Shown: piece after piece, positions 44,313-57,176 of the stretch
Layout: each line of letters begins with the position of its first letter
Position numbering within the stretch: position 1 is the first letter of the stretch
Source: Polynucleobacter sp. IMCC 30228
GTDB lineage: Bacteria; Pseudomonadota; Gammaproteobacteria; Burkholderiales; Burkholderiaceae
Assembly (NCBI RefSeq): GCF_021395205.1
Contig: NZ_JAJVCS010000005.1
Coordinates: 242,901-306,900 of the forward strand
Reading direction: 5' to 3'
Length of the DNA stretch: 64,000 nt
Notes under the pieces: generated by a model
What the model was told of the DNA's origin: nothing
Databases searched by the model: none
The model's input: only the letters and a program-made list of their open reading frames with translations
Program-made: the position numbers and the translations under genes

Positions 44313-45122
44313 TCAAATTAATTTTTTGCGGATTTGTGTCACGATAATTTCAGCAATTACAACGATAATAAAAATACATAATAGTATTAATGAAACACGA
44401 GTCCACTGAAATAGATTTAGTGCAGAATCGAGTGCCATCCCAATACCCCCAGCACCAACTAGGCCCAAGACTGAAGATTCGCGAATATTAATATCCCAAC
44501 GAAATAAGGCAATTGACCAAAAACTTGGCGCAATCTGAGGCCAATAGCCTTTGGTAAAAATTGAAAGCCAAGGTGCACCACAGGCTTTTAATGCTTCAAT
44601 GCTGTTCATGTCAGCAGTATCAATTGACTCGCCCAGTAACTTACCAACAAAACCAATTGATCGAAAAGCAATTGCAAGAGTGCCAGCTAGAGCTCCTGGA
44701 CCAAAAATCGCCACAAATAATAAGGCCCAAATAATTGAATTAATTGATCTTGAGGCAACTAAAATAAATTGTGCGATTAAATTAATAATGCGAAAAGGTA
44801 TTAAGCGATAAGAGGCGCAAAGCCCAATGGGAAAGGCAATTGCTAATGAAATAATAGTGCCTAAAGTTGCAATATGGATTGTATCCAACAAGGCTTCATG
44901 AATTCCCTTTGGGTAGTAGTCAAAATCAATTGGCCACATACGCAAAAATAGATCCTGCACCTGTTCTGGAGCATCTAATAAAAACTCGGGGATAACTTCA
45001 ACATTTTTAGCTGAGAAAATAATTAGTGCGATGGCTATAAGCGATAAAAAAAATCGAAGTTGTACTTGAATAAAGCTATAACGCGACCAAGTACTAGGGT
45101 ATTCTTTTTGGGATGTAATCAT
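44313..45122 (-). CDS. phnE: Phosphonate-type ABC transporter permease (second)
   Basis: A 269-residue permease with about six membrane segments and the coupling-helix motif MNSIEALKACGAP (~167-179). It also has the family segment IVREIN-like ALFRWDINIRESSVLGLVGAGGIGMALDSA near 208-235. It forms a heterodimer with the neighbouring permease, overlapping it by ATGA. It is fed by the binding protein PhnD at the head of the operon. Phosphonate, phosphite and phosphate-ester importers share this fold, so the ligand is open. Confidence 0.88.
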   Translation of the reverse strand: MITSQKEYPSTWSRYSFIQVQLRFFLSLIAIALIIFSAKNVEVIPEFLLDAPEQVQDLFLRMWPIDFDYYPKGIHEALLDTIHIATLGTIISLAIAFPIGLCASYRLIPFRIINLIAQFILVASRSINSIIWALLFVAIFGPGALAGTLAIAFRSIGFVGKLLGESIDTADMNSIEALKACGAPWLSIFTKGYWPQIAPSFWSIALFRWDINIRESSVLGLVGAGGIGMALDSALNLFQWTRVSLILLCIFIIVVIAEIIVTQIRKKLI

Positions 45123-45919
45123 GATTCGTTTTCAATTCGACTTTGTTTTCCGGTAAGTAGAATACGAATCAATTTAGCTAATAATTCGCCAGTCATAATC
45201 ATTGCGATGATGGCGAGCAAAATAGCGCATACAAAGTCATAGTCGAAGCGTTGGAAGGCGGCAAATAAAGTACCTCCAATACCTCCAGCACCCACAATTC
45301 CCACCATTGTTGAGTTTCTTAAATTAGAATCGATTTGGTAAGTAACAAAGCCAATAAAGCGGGACATCACTTGGGGGAAGACGCCATAATCTAGCACGCT
45401 TAAAAATGGCGCACCTGTTGCTTTAATGGCTTCAACTTGTTTTGGCGATATTTCTTCAATTGCTTCAGCAAAGAGTTTGGCAATAAATCCAATTGAAGCC
45501 ACAATTAGGGTCAAGATGCCTGCTAATGCACCAAAGCCAACTGCTTTAACAAAGAGAATAGCAACGATTAAAGGATGAAAACTGCGACAAAGGGCAATCA
45601 CCGTACGCGCAATCCACGTTACCCATTTGGGCATTAAGTTGCGCGCTGCTAGAATGCTAAGTGGTAATGAAAGAATCACCCCGAAAAAGGAAGCCAATAT
45701 AGCAATTTCCAGACTTTCTTGTAAGCCTTTAAACATCGACTCTGGTTGCATTACATGTGGGGGAAACATCCGACTTAAAAATTGTGCACCATTATGGATG
45801 CCGAGGACAAAGCGATCCCAAGTAAAGTCAAGCCTAGACATAGCGTAAATCACATAAGCAAAAAAAATCGCCCACATGATTTTTGTTTTATAGGATGGGG
45901 AGAATGCTACTGAAGCCAA
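45119..45919 (-). CDS. phnE: Phosphonate-type ABC transporter permease (first)
   Basis: A 266-residue permease paralogous to the next gene. Membrane segments are spread through it, with the EAA-type loop [15 protein letters not shown] (~167-181) and [25 protein letters not shown] (~213-237), diagnostic of PhnE. It overlaps the ATPase gene by 13 bp and the second permease by 4 bp. Two permease genes in tandem mean a heteromeric channel. Confidence 0.88.
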   Translation of the reverse strand: MASVAFSPSYKTKIMWAIFFAYVIYAMSRLDFTWDRFVLGIHNGAQFLSRMFPPHVMQPESMFKGLQESLEIAILASFFGVILSLPLSILAARNLMPKWVTWIARTVIALCRSFHPLIVAILFVKAVGFGALAGILTLIVASIGFIAKLFAEAIEEISPKQVEAIKATGAPFLSVLDYGVFPQVMSRFIGFVTYQIDSNLRNSTMVGIVGAGGIGGTLFAAFQRFDYDFVCAILLAIIAMIMTGELLAKLIRILLTGKQSRIENES

Positions 45920-46674
45920 TCCTTGCCACCATATATAGACCTTAAAACCGAATCATTCAATTGTTCTGGCGAGCCGTCATAAATGATTTTGCCTTCAGAC
46001 ATGCCAATGATTCTGGTAGCAAATCGTTTTGCTAATTCAACATCATGCATGTTGACTATTACTGGAATATTGAGCTTATTACCTAACTCTTGCATCAATT
46101 TCATTATCTCTACAGAAGTTTTTGGATCCAAAGAAGATGTAGGCTCATCGGCTAATAATAATCTTGGGCTTTGCATAATTGATCTAGCAATACCAACCCG
46201 TTGGCGCTGACCCCCAGATAGAGAATCAGCCCGTTGATTTTCAAAACCCCGTAAGCCAATCAAATCTAATAATTGATAGGCTTGCTCAATATCGGTCGGC
46301 GGGTAAATTCTGAGCCAGGCTTTTAATGCTGAAATATAGCCGAGGCGTCCAGAGAGAATATTTTCCATTACGGTCAGACGCTCTACTAAATTAAATTCCT
46401 GGAAAACCATCCCAATTTGACGCCGTGCCTTTCTAAGCGAGCTAGAGTTAAGTGTGACTAAATTCTCACCACAAAAATTAATTATTCCTCGAGTGGGCTC
46501 AACCAGACGATTAATGCAGCGAATCAGGGTTGACTTACCTGTACCAGAAGGGCCAATGATGGCTATGAGCCCACTTCCCTGCACAAAAATATTGATATTT
46601 GATAATACCAATTTACCTGGGACATACTCCTTATAAAGATTTTCAATCTTTAGCGTGGTGACACTTAAACTCAT
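45907..46674 (-). CDS. phnC: Phosphonate-type ABC transporter ATP-binding protein
   Basis: A 255-residue ATPase: Walker [10 protein letters not shown] (~40-48), Q loop VFQEFNLV, signature [14 protein letters not shown] (~151), Walker [12 protein letters not shown] (~172). The segment [26 protein letters not shown] after the Q loop is the PhnC family insertion that distinguishes it from PstB or GlnQ. It starts 1 bp from the phnD stop. Confidence 0.93.
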   Translation of the reverse strand: MSLSVTTLKIENLYKEYVPGKLVLSNINIFVQGSGLIAIIGPSGTGKSTLIRCINRLVEPTRGIINFCGENLVTLNSSSLRKARRQIGMVFQEFNLVERLTVMENILSGRLGYISALKAWLRIYPPTDIEQAYQLLDLIGLRGFENQRADSLSGGQRQRVGIARSIMQSPRLLLADEPTSSLDPKTSVEIMKLMQELGNKLNIPVIVNMHDVELAKRFATRIIGMSEGKIIYDGSPEQLNDSVLRSIYGGKDWLQ

Positions 46675-47682
46675 TTAATTTTTAGCAGCAGCTTTTTTGC
46701 GAGCCTCTTCTTCGCGGGAAGTCTCTTTATCGTAAGCAGAGCGATTAAATTTCTCCCCGCCATTTTCAGCAACTTGGCGTACTATGGCCCAATCTTTTTT
46801 ATAAGTTATCGGGAAAAAACGATCGGCACCATCAAAGGCTTTTTTCATATCATCCGTAAAACGGTAATCGAAGAAGCACTTAAGTAGTTGATCTCTAAAC
46901 TTTGGCTCTAAGTTATAAGCATATGCAAAAGAGGAAGTTGGAAATTTAGGGCTTTTATAAATAATGCGGAAGTCATCTTCATTTATTTGACCTCTTACTG
47001 CCATGCGATGAAATACATCTGAGGCAACTGCTGCACCATCATAATCACCTGAGCGAACCCCTAAAATTGATTGATCATGTTTACCAGAAAAGAGAATGTT
47101 GTAGTCGGTTCCTGGCGCAAGACCCTCTTTTGGAAATAAAGCCATTGGTGCCATGTGGCCAGAGTTTGAGGATGGGGATGTATGGGCAAATTTTTTGCCT
47201 TTCAAATCGGCCAGCTTTTGATAAGGGCTAGATTTTTTAACAACCACTAGCAAGTTATATCCCTGAAATTCTTTTTCGGTACCTTTAACAGCAAAAGGAA
47301 CAGCGCCGGCAATATTGACAGCAAAGGCGGTTGGGCCTGTTGAAAACCCGCCCACATGTAAGCGGCCTGAGCGCATAGCTTCGATTTCTGCAGCATTCGA
47401 CTGCACTTGGTAAAAAATGACTTTTTTACTGGTGCATTGGGCTAAATGGTCGGTAAAGGGTTTGAACACCTTTTCATATACCGCCGGGTCTTCAACGGGG
47501 GTATAGGTGAAAACAATCGTAGATGGCGTTTTAAGTAATTTAGGGTCGGTTGGGGTATCGGCAACCATATCGCCATTTTGGTCGCAATATTGGGGGTCAA
47601 GATCCCCACTGCTTTTGCATGCAGTTTGGGCAAAAACAGCGTATGACATCAACACTAGCAAGCTAAATATAATGCGCTTCAT
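46675..47682 (-). CDS. phnD: Phosphonate-type ABC transporter binding protein
   Basis: A 335-residue periplasmic binding protein with signal peptide (~1-18). An N-terminal Cys-containing extension (CKSSGDLDPQYCDQNGDMVAD) is followed by the PhnD/transferrin-like fold: FTYTPVEDPAVYEKVFKPFTDHL, GRLHVGGFSTGPTAFAVNIAG and the anion-binding loop HTSPSSNSGHMAP. The DQNGDMVAD stretch resembles a calcium-binding loop and may be structural. The C-terminus is Lys/Ala/Glu-rich. It is the first gene of a phnDCEE-HAD-Bug operon; no C-P lyase or phosphonatase gene is nearby. Confidence 0.88.
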   Translation of the reverse strand: MKRIIFSLLVLMSYAVFAQTACKSSGDLDPQYCDQNGDMVADTPTDPKLLKTPSTIVFTYTPVEDPAVYEKVFKPFTDHLAQCTSKKVIFYQVQSNAAEIEAMRSGRLHVGGFSTGPTAFAVNIAGAVPFAVKGTEKEFQGYNLLVVVKKSSPYQKLADLKGKKFAHTSPSSNSGHMAPMALFPKEGLAPGTDYNILFSGKHDQSILGVRSGDYDGAAVASDVFHRMAVRGQINEDDFRIIYKSPKFPTSSFAYAYNLEPKFRDQLLKCFFDYRFTDDMKKAFDGADRFFPITYKKDWAIVRQVAENGGEKFNRSAYDKETSREEEARKKAAAKN

Positions 47683-47834
47683 GCTAATTCTCCCTGTAAG
47701 TCTAATTAGTGTAATTATCTTATTTTAGACCCCTAAATATAGCCGATCTAAATGGCCGCTGGTAGTTCTGCAAAACTAATATTACAAGAGTAACATCAGA
47801 ATCCTTATTACTATTTTTCTCTTCCTAAAGGCTA

Positions 47835-48344
47835 ATGATGACGATTTCAATGTACCAAGCTAGCGCACCACGATTAATTCATGTTTTAAAGAATCTATCG
47901 GCTATTTTAGATAAGACTCAAGCCCATATCGAGGCTAAAAAATTAGATGTCACCGCCTTTACTTTGTTTCGTTTATTTCCCGATATGCTTAACCTCACGC
48001 GGCAAATTCAAATTGCTGCTGATACTGCAAAGGGCGTAGTTGCCCGATTAGCTGGCGTGGAAATTCCGGTGTATGAAGATAATGAGCAATCTATTGCAGA
48101 TTTGAAGTTACGTATTGCTAAAACAATTGCTTTCATCGAAGGCATTAAACCTGAGCAGATTGATGGCACCGAAGATAAAGATATTATTACCAAGCGAGGC
48201 GATAAAGAGACCCATTACAAAGGCCTCCAGTTTTTATTAGGGCATGCCTTACCTAATGTCTATTTTCATGTCACCACTGCGTACAATATTTTGCGTCATA
48301 ACGGCGTTGAGATTGGTAAACGCGATTATTTAGGTAGCATTTAA
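47835..48344 (+). CDS. DUF1993 family protein
   Basis: A 169-residue soluble helical protein. SMYQASAPRLIHVLKNLSAILDK at the start and HYKGLQFLLGHALPNVYFHVTTAYNILRHNGVEIGKRDYLG at the end are the signatures I recall for DUF1993, which has a DinB-like four-helix fold. The conserved His residues at the C-terminal end could bind a metal. Function unknown. It is divergent from phnD and ~50 bp ahead of katG, so it may be read with the peroxidase gene; a stress role is conceivable. Confidence 0.78.
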   Translation: MMTISMYQASAPRLIHVLKNLSAILDKTQAHIEAKKLDVTAFTLFRLFPDMLNLTRQIQIAADTAKGVVARLAGVEIPVYEDNEQSIADLKLRIAKTIAFIEGIKPEQIDGTEDKDIITKRGDKETHYKGLQFLLGHALPNVYFHVTTAYNILRHNGVEIGKRDYLGSI

Positions 48345-48385
48345 CTGCGCATTCATTCAATCAATTTTTAAATCATTTATTTTAG

Positions 48386-51666
<3,281 letters not shown>

Positions 51667-51725
51667 CCCTATAATTTTCTCATTAATGTAAATGGTTTAA
51701 TACATAACTAAAGTCTAAACGGATT

Positions 51726-53315
51726 GTGGATTTGATGAGTCGAATCGTCGTACCGCTGGCACTCTTATTGTTTTTGCCCCTGTTTGGCTTGGCGCTCCCA
51801 TTTTTATTGCCAGAATTCAGCGGCAACGCTGATAGTGCAAGTAACACGCTAGTGACTAGCACGCTAGCTCATTTATGGCATTTTGTCCTTGGGGATTACC
51901 TCGTATCGACATTGGCATTAATTTTCGGGGTGGGAATTGGCGTATTTATTCTTGGAGTTGGGAACGCTTGGATAATTGCAAGCTATCAATTTCCTGGCAA
52001 GAAATTTTTTGCATGGGCATTAATTTTGCCTTTGGCTGTACCGACTTACGTAATGGCGTATCTTTTTGTCGATCTATTGCAATTTTCAGGGCCCGTGCAA
52101 AGCGCAATTCGATCTTTATGGGGATTAGATTCTTTATGGTTTTTTCCTGACCCAAGATCATTAAGTGGCGCAATATGGTCTTTTTCTTTTTGCTTATATC
52201 CGTATGTTTATTTAATTACTCGCACCGCTTTTTTAGAGCGAAGCAGTCGTTTGATCGAAGTTTCTGAAACTTTAGGTTACAGTGAGATGCAGGCCTTATG
52301 GAAATTGATCTTACCGATGGCTAGGCCCGCAATCTTTGCGGGAATGGCGTTGGCCCTCATGGAAGTTTTGGCTGACTTTGGTGCAGTCTCTTACTTTGGG
52401 GTGCAAACTTTTGCCACTGGCATTTTTAAAGCTTGGCTATCTTTTGGTGATCGTATGGCCGCAATAGAGCTGGCACTGGGTTTACTCGGTTTTGTTTTAT
52501 TCATCTTTTTTATTGAACAGCGTAGTCGTTCTCAACTGCGCTATTCATCCTCTTTCCAAAGTAAGTCTTTGGCTAAGACCTTACATGGTAGACGTGCATT
52601 ACTAGCGTTTTTATTTTGCGGTCTAACCATCACCTGCGGTTTTCTATTGCCCGCATTTGCACTACTGCAACTGCTTTACAAACAAGGCTTTAATCTCGAC
52701 ATACGATATTTTGCATGGCTTGGTAACTCCTTATCGGTGTCTTTCATCACTGCCTTCACCTCAGTCTTATTAGCCTTATTTTTTGCCTATGCTGTGAGAT
52801 TACATGCACGCTTGGCTTGGGTTAATCGTTTATTGAGCTTTGGGTATGCCTTACCAGGCGCAGTTTTGGCCATTGGGGTACTTTCTTTTTTAGAAATTTT
52901 TCAGATTGCTTGGTGGGTTTCTGCCAGCATACTTATTTTGATTTACGCATATCTAGTACGATTTTTATCCTCTAGCTTGCAAACTGTTGAAGCAGGTTTA
53001 GCGCGGATTACCCCCTCAATGGATGGCTCGGCAGCATTATTTGGCTTATCTCAGTTACAGATTTTACGAAGGGTGCACGTACCGTTACTCCAGCGGAGTC
53101 TGCTTACCGCTGGATTATTTGTTTTTGTTGACGTGATGAAAGAATTACCTGCCACCTTACTGCTACGCCCATTTAATTTTGATACCTTAGCCGTAGCCAC
53201 CTACCAATTAGCGGCTGATGAGCGCTTGGCAGAGCTAGCATTACCATCCCTAACTATTGTGCTGGCTGGTCTTTTGCCGGTCTTGGTGCTATCTCGGCTC
53301 ATGTCAAAGCCCTAA
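51726..53315 (+). CDS. fbpB: Iron(III)-type ABC transporter permease
   Basis: A 529-residue fused double permease with ~12 membrane segments, the usual form for FbpB. Two coupling loops are visible: IEVSETLGYSEMQALWKLILPMARPAI (~178-204) and GSAALFGLSQLQILRRVHVPLL (~435-456). The reading frame begins at a GTG (51726); an ATG at 51735 is an alternative start that loses only three residues. It is divergent from fbpC and ~87 bp ahead of fbpA, with a Fur-like site in that gap. Confidence 0.87.
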   Translation: MDLMSRIVVPLALLLFLPLFGLALPFLLPEFSGNADSASNTLVTSTLAHLWHFVLGDYLVSTLALIFGVGIGVFILGVGNAWIIASYQFPGKKFFAWALILPLAVPTYVMAYLFVDLLQFSGPVQSAIRSLWGLDSLWFFPDPRSLSGAIWSFSFCLYPYVYLITRTAFLERSSRLIEVSETLGYSEMQALWKLILPMARPAIFAGMALALMEVLADFGAVSYFGVQTFATGIFKAWLSFGDRMAAIELALGLLGFVLFIFFIEQRSRSQLRYSSSFQSKSLAKTLHGRRALLAFLFCGLTITCGFLLPAFALLQLLYKQGFNLDIRYFAWLGNSLSVSFITAFTSVLLALFFAYAVRLHARLAWVNRLLSFGYALPGAVLAIGVLSFLEIFQIAWWVSASILILIYAYLVRFLSSSLQTVEAGLARITPSMDGSAALFGLSQLQILRRVHVPLLQRSLLTAGLFVFVDVMKELPATLLLRPFNFDTLAVATYQLAADERLAELALPSLTIVLAGLLPVLVLSRLMSKP

Positions 53316-53318
53316 TTC

Positions 53319-53337
53319 TTAATTGATAATCATTCTT
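53319..53337. promoter_or_regulatory. Fur-box-like site between fbpB and fbpA
   Basis: The 19-mer at this position matches the Fur consensus at 13 of 19 bases, including the uninterrupted core GATAATCATT. It lies 4 bp after the fbpB stop and 65 bp before fbpA, so it would control the binding protein gene separately from the permease. Confidence 0.6.
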
Positions 53338-53401
53338 ATTTGTGATATATTAGTTCAAATCTAATTAAATCTAGCTTGAGAATAGGGCATTCGTAATAGA
53401 A

Positions 53402-54493
53402 ATGAGAAAACAAAATTTGACGCAAAAGATTCCGCTCGCCTTAAGTGTGAGCACATTAATTATTGCTTTATTACTCATCAGTTTTTGGGCTACTAATCCT
53501 GTGATTGCACAAACAGCGAATGAAACAAAAGAGCTTAATTTATATTCCGCTCGACACTATCAAACCGATGAGGCTCTCTACAGCGACTTTACTAAGAAGA
53601 CGGGAATTAAAATCAATCGGATTGAAGCAGATGACAATGCCTTAGCTGAAAGATTAAAGAGCGAAGGCAACAAAAGTCCAGCCGATGTTATTTTGATGGT
53701 TGATGCAGCGCGTCTTTGGCGGGCACAAATTGATGGTTTCTTTAAACCCATTCAATCGCCCTATTTGGAAAGCCGAATTCCAGCAAATTTACGCGCGAAG
53801 CCTGATGCACAAGGCACGACCTGGTTTGGTTTTTCGACTCGAGCGCGTTTAGTTGTATATAACAAATCTACAGTGAAGCCTCAGGATGTGGATACCTACG
53901 AAAAATTAGCAGAACCTCTTAATAAAGGCAAGGTTTGCACCCGCTCAGGTGCACATCCTTATATGTTGTCGCTCATTGGGGCGATGATCGAGCGTCGCGG
54001 AGAAGAGGCAACCGAAGCTTGGGCCAAAGGAATGGTAGCCAATATGGCACGACCCCCAAGAGGCGGTGATACCGATCAAATTAAGGCCGTTGCTGCGGGT
54101 GAGTGTGGTGTGGCCCTAACTAATTCTTATTATTTAGTGAGATTATTGCGCTCTAAAAATCCAGAGGATCAGGCCATTGTTTCTAAAATTGGCTTTGTCT
54201 GGCCCAATCAACAGACCTCTGGCGTACACATTAATATTGCTGGGGGCGGGGTAGCGAAGAATGCGCCGCATTCTCAAGCAGCAATTCAATTTCTAGACTA
54301 CTTGGCAAGTGACTCTGCGCAAGAGTATTTTGCTAATGGAAATAATGAGTGGCCAGTCGTTAAGTCAGTAAAGTTAGAAAATGAAGGACTTAAAATGCTC
54401 GGGTCATTTAAGGCCGAAAATATTTCAATTGCGGCAATTGGTAAGAACCAAATTGCCGCACAAAGATTGCTAGATCGGGTGGGGTATAAATGA
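53402..54493 (+). CDS. fbpA: Iron(III)-binding periplasmic protein
   Basis: A 363-residue binding protein of the FbpA/FutA class with a signal peptide (~1-37, ending VIAQ). KELNLYSARHYQTDEALYSDFTKKTGI opens the mature fold. ADVILMVDAARLWRAQ and GVALTNSYYLVRLLRS, with the Tyr pair that binds ferric iron in this class, follow. The C-terminal QFLDYLASDSAQEYFANGNNEWPVV is typical. It completes the fbpC/fbpB/fbpA set and is preceded by a Fur-like box. Confidence 0.9.
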   Translation: MRKQNLTQKIPLALSVSTLIIALLLISFWATNPVIAQTANETKELNLYSARHYQTDEALYSDFTKKTGIKINRIEADDNALAERLKSEGNKSPADVILMVDAARLWRAQIDGFFKPIQSPYLESRIPANLRAKPDAQGTTWFGFSTRARLVVYNKSTVKPQDVDTYEKLAEPLNKGKVCTRSGAHPYMLSLIGAMIERRGEEATEAWAKGMVANMARPPRGGDTDQIKAVAAGECGVALTNSYYLVRLLRSKNPEDQAIVSKIGFVWPNQQTSGVHINIAGGGVAKNAPHSQAAIQFLDYLASDSAQEYFANGNNEWPVVKSVKLENEGLKMLGSFKAENISIAAIGKNQIAAQRLLDRVGYK

Positions 54494-54529
54494 GAAGCTA
54501 AACTATAGGCTAATCAAAGCGGAGAAAAC

Positions 54530-55522
54530 ATGAAGATTAAAAACTTTAGTATCGGCCTTACTAGTTTATTAACTTTTTTCTGTACTTTTTATTTTGGTCT
54601 TAGTCATGCGCAAACGACTAGCACTTGGCCAAATGGGCAAGCCGTTCGCATTATTGTGCCTTTTCCAGGTGGCGCGAGTACATTAGATTCGGTGGTTCGC
54701 GCCATTTCACCAGATATGGGAAAGGTTTTGGGTGTATCAATCATTGTTGATAACAAACCTGGAGCGGGAACGGTAATTGGAGTAGATGCTACTGCCAAAG
54801 CAACTGATGGCCATACTGTTGGTGGCGTTGCTAATAGCTTTACGGTAAATCAGAGTTTGGTGAAGAATTTACCTTATAACTTAAATAAGGATTTACAGCC
54901 GGTTATTTTGATGGCTAAAACTGCAAACGTGTTGGCTGTGCGCCCAGGTTTGCCGGTGAATAATTTAAAAGAACTTATTGCTTATGCCAAAAAGAATCCA
55001 GGAAAGCTATCTTATGGTTCTTTTGGTAATGGCACTACAGCACACTTCGCCGGTGAGATGCTGAAGTCCCAAGCCGGAATTTATGTTGTGCATATTCCTT
55101 ATCGGGGCCAAGGTCCAGCCCTAACCGATTTATTGGCGGGTAATATCGATATGATGTTCGGCAATCTACCCGATTTCTTGCCGCATATTAAATCAGGAAA
55201 GCTCAAGGCGATTGGTACTACCTATTTAACTCCTGCACCACTAGCCCCTGAGATTCCAACTATTGCCGAGCAAGGTTTTCCAAAATTTGAGACCGATTCT
55301 TGGTACGGTATTGTTGCTCCCGTAGGCCTTTCAAGGGATGCCGTAGATAAAGTCAATAGTGCAATTAATCGTGCTTTACAAGATCCCGCTATTAAAAAGA
55401 GTTTTTCCGAGCGCGGTATAGAAATTATTGGCGGTACACCGGCAAAATTTGGCGAGCATATTCAGGCTGAAATTGCTAAGTATGCTCAAATTGTTAAAGC
55501 TTCTAGTATGACGATTGATTAG
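54530..55522 (+). CDS. Bug-type periplasmic binding protein
   Basis: A 330-residue periplasmic receptor with signal peptide (~1-27, ending SHAQ). Motifs: RIIVPFPGGASTLDSVVRAISPDMGKVLG, IIVDNKPGAGTVIGVDATAKATDGHT, and VHIPYRGQGPALTDLLAGNIDMMFGNL. These are the TctC/Bug ligand loops. The usual PDGYT of the second loop is TDGHT here. In Bordetella, Bug proteins of this type bind aspartate, glutamate or nicotinate-like acids. It leads an operon with a Rid-like, an AspDH-like and an RraA-like gene (8 bp to the next gene), so it is probably the uptake receptor for their substrate. Confidence 0.87.
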   Translation: MKIKNFSIGLTSLLTFFCTFYFGLSHAQTTSTWPNGQAVRIIVPFPGGASTLDSVVRAISPDMGKVLGVSIIVDNKPGAGTVIGVDATAKATDGHTVGGVANSFTVNQSLVKNLPYNLNKDLQPVILMAKTANVLAVRPGLPVNNLKELIAYAKKNPGKLSYGSFGNGTTAHFAGEMLKSQAGIYVVHIPYRGQGPALTDLLAGNIDMMFGNLPDFLPHIKSGKLKAIGTTYLTPAPLAPEIPTIAEQGFPKFETDSWYGIVAPVGLSRDAVDKVNSAINRALQDPAIKKSFSERGIEIIGGTPAKFGEHIQAEIAKYAQIVKASSMTID

Positions 55523-55530
55523 CGCAGAAC

Positions 55531-56304
55531 ATGAACTCAGCAATCGAATTTACAGCAGGCAATTATCGCTACCTGCCTAGTGTTTTTCAATATTCTGCAG
55601 GAGTAGCCGCGCTTCCTACATATCGCCTTGAGCAAATTCGCTTTGAGCGCGCCATACCCTTGCAGGATGGCTTTAGCGCAATCGAAAAACATTTGCGTCA
55701 GATAGGACGCCCAATGACTGCTTTTGCTCATTGTGAACTGCGCTCACCTCAGCAATTCGATGATCAAGGCTTTATTGCATTTAATCAGGAGTATGTTAAA
55801 CAATTGGCGGCCTGGGGAATTTATCAAGCCCCAGTAGATGGGAAGAGCGCTATTAATCCTGTTGCCCGAACCAATGTATGCCCAGAACATCATGGTCCAC
55901 AAGTCGTTTCCATGTTGGCTTTTACCTATACCGTGCCAGATCCTCTGTCCAAAACTAGTTTTGTTTTATCCGGCGGCGGTGACGCGAGAAAGGGCGCTGA
56001 ACCTTATAGGGATCGGATCATTGCTTATGGCGATATCTCGCAGGCTGGCCTCAGACAAAAAATGGCTTTCGTTATTGCAGAAATGAATTCTCGATTAACG
56101 GCACTGGATTTGACATGGCAGGATGTTACTAAAGTACAAGCTTATTCGATTCATAATATTGCTGATTTAGTGAGAGAGTTACTATCTAAGCCTGATTTAA
56201 TACCGAATGGACTTTGTTGGCATTTTGCAAGACCACCTGTCGCGGGCTTGGAGTTTGAGATGGATTTGCGCGGCTCTGTTAATGAATTATTTTTGAATGA
56301 ATAG
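55531..56304 (+). CDS. Rid-like (RidA/YjgF family) imine deaminase, extended form
   Basis: A 257-residue protein whose second half looks like a Rid fold: FVLSGGGDAR, IAYGDISQAGLRQKMAFVIAEMNSRLTALDLTWQDVTKVQAYS, and the conserved Arg with ARPPVAGLEFEMDL at the end, where RidA binds the carboxylate of imines. The first half (~1-120) is an added domain, perhaps a degenerate second Rid copy, giving twice the usual ~130 residues. Rid enzymes hydrolyse 2-imino acids or aminomuconates to oxo acids and ammonia. The gene is 8 bp after the Bug receptor and overlaps the AspDH-like gene by 8 bp, so a shared substrate is likely. Confidence 0.6.
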   Translation: MNSAIEFTAGNYRYLPSVFQYSAGVAALPTYRLEQIRFERAIPLQDGFSAIEKHLRQIGRPMTAFAHCELRSPQQFDDQGFIAFNQEYVKQLAAWGIYQAPVDGKSAINPVARTNVCPEHHGPQVVSMLAFTYTVPDPLSKTSFVLSGGGDARKGAEPYRDRIIAYGDISQAGLRQKMAFVIAEMNSRLTALDLTWQDVTKVQAYSIHNIADLVRELLSKPDLIPNGLCWHFARPPVAGLEFEMDLRGSVNELFLNE

Positions 56305-57130
56305 CAAGATGACTAGTACACCTAAAAAAATCCGCGTAGCTATTGCTGGGCTTGGGGCAATTGGGAAATCACTGGCGACTAAATTAGCAGCAGGAGTCGT
56401 TCCAGGAGTTGAGCTCACTGCAGTTTCGGCTAAGAATCACGATAAAGCGCAAGCCTTTGTGAAGACTTTGGCACACCCCGTGAAGGTATTGCGTATCGAC
56501 GAACTAGAACCACACGCAGATGTGATAGTGGAGTGCGCACCAGCTGAATTCTTGGGCGATATTATTGGCCCATTTCTAAGGCAACAAAAGAAAGCAATAG
56601 TATTATCGGTTGGCGCAATTTTGTTTAGACCTGATTTAGTTGAATTGGCTAAGCAAACTGGTGGAGTAATTATGGTACCTACTGGCGCCTTAATTGGCTT
56701 AGATGCCATGGTTGCCGCTGCCGAAGGCAAAATTCATTCTGTGCGAATGATTACCCGTAAACCACCTAAGGGTCTTGAGGGCGCACCTTATTTAATTGAG
56801 AATCGTATTTCTGTAGAGGGCTTAACAGAGCCTCTAAAAGTATTTACCGGGAATGCCAAAGAAGCAGCTAAGGGATTTCCAGCTAATCTGAACGTGGTTG
56901 TGGCACTAGCATTAGCTGGTATCGGACCAGATAATACATTTTTAGAAATTTGGGCTGATCCGACGGTGACGCACAATACTCATACCATTACGGTTGATTC
57001 AGATTCAGCAAAATTTAGTATGACGATGGAAAATATTCCCTCTGAAAATCCACGCACTGGACGTATCGTGGCACAGAGTGTAGTTGCAATGCTAAGAAAG
57101 CTCACCTCCCACTTTCAGGTGGGAACTTAA
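56297..57130 (+). CDS. L-aspartate dehydrogenase-like oxidoreductase (NadX/DUF108 family)
   Basis: A 277-residue NAD(P)-dependent dehydrogenase. The Rossmann motif VAIAGLGAIGKSLATKLA is at ~13-30. The family block VVECAPAEFLGD, the IIMVPTGALIGLDAM-like motif VIMVPTGALIGLDAMVAAAEG and NLNVVVALALAGIGPDNTFLEIWADPTVTHNTHTI match L-aspartate dehydrogenase. These enzymes oxidise aspartate to iminosuccinate and NADH. Start is ATG at 56297 (overlapping the previous gene) or 56309. The nadA/nadB genes of NAD synthesis are absent, so catabolism is the more likely role. Confidence 0.83.
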   Translation: MNSKMTSTPKKIRVAIAGLGAIGKSLATKLAAGVVPGVELTAVSAKNHDKAQAFVKTLAHPVKVLRIDELEPHADVIVECAPAEFLGDIIGPFLRQQKKAIVLSVGAILFRPDLVELAKQTGGVIMVPTGALIGLDAMVAAAEGKIHSVRMITRKPPKGLEGAPYLIENRISVEGLTEPLKVFTGNAKEAAKGFPANLNVVVALALAGIGPDNTFLEIWADPTVTHNTHTITVDSDSAKFSMTMENIPSENPRTGRIVAQSVVAMLRKLTSHFQVGT

Positions 57131-57176
57131 GCGATTTTAAAATCATGCCTATTAATAGGTTTCATAAAGGCTTCAA

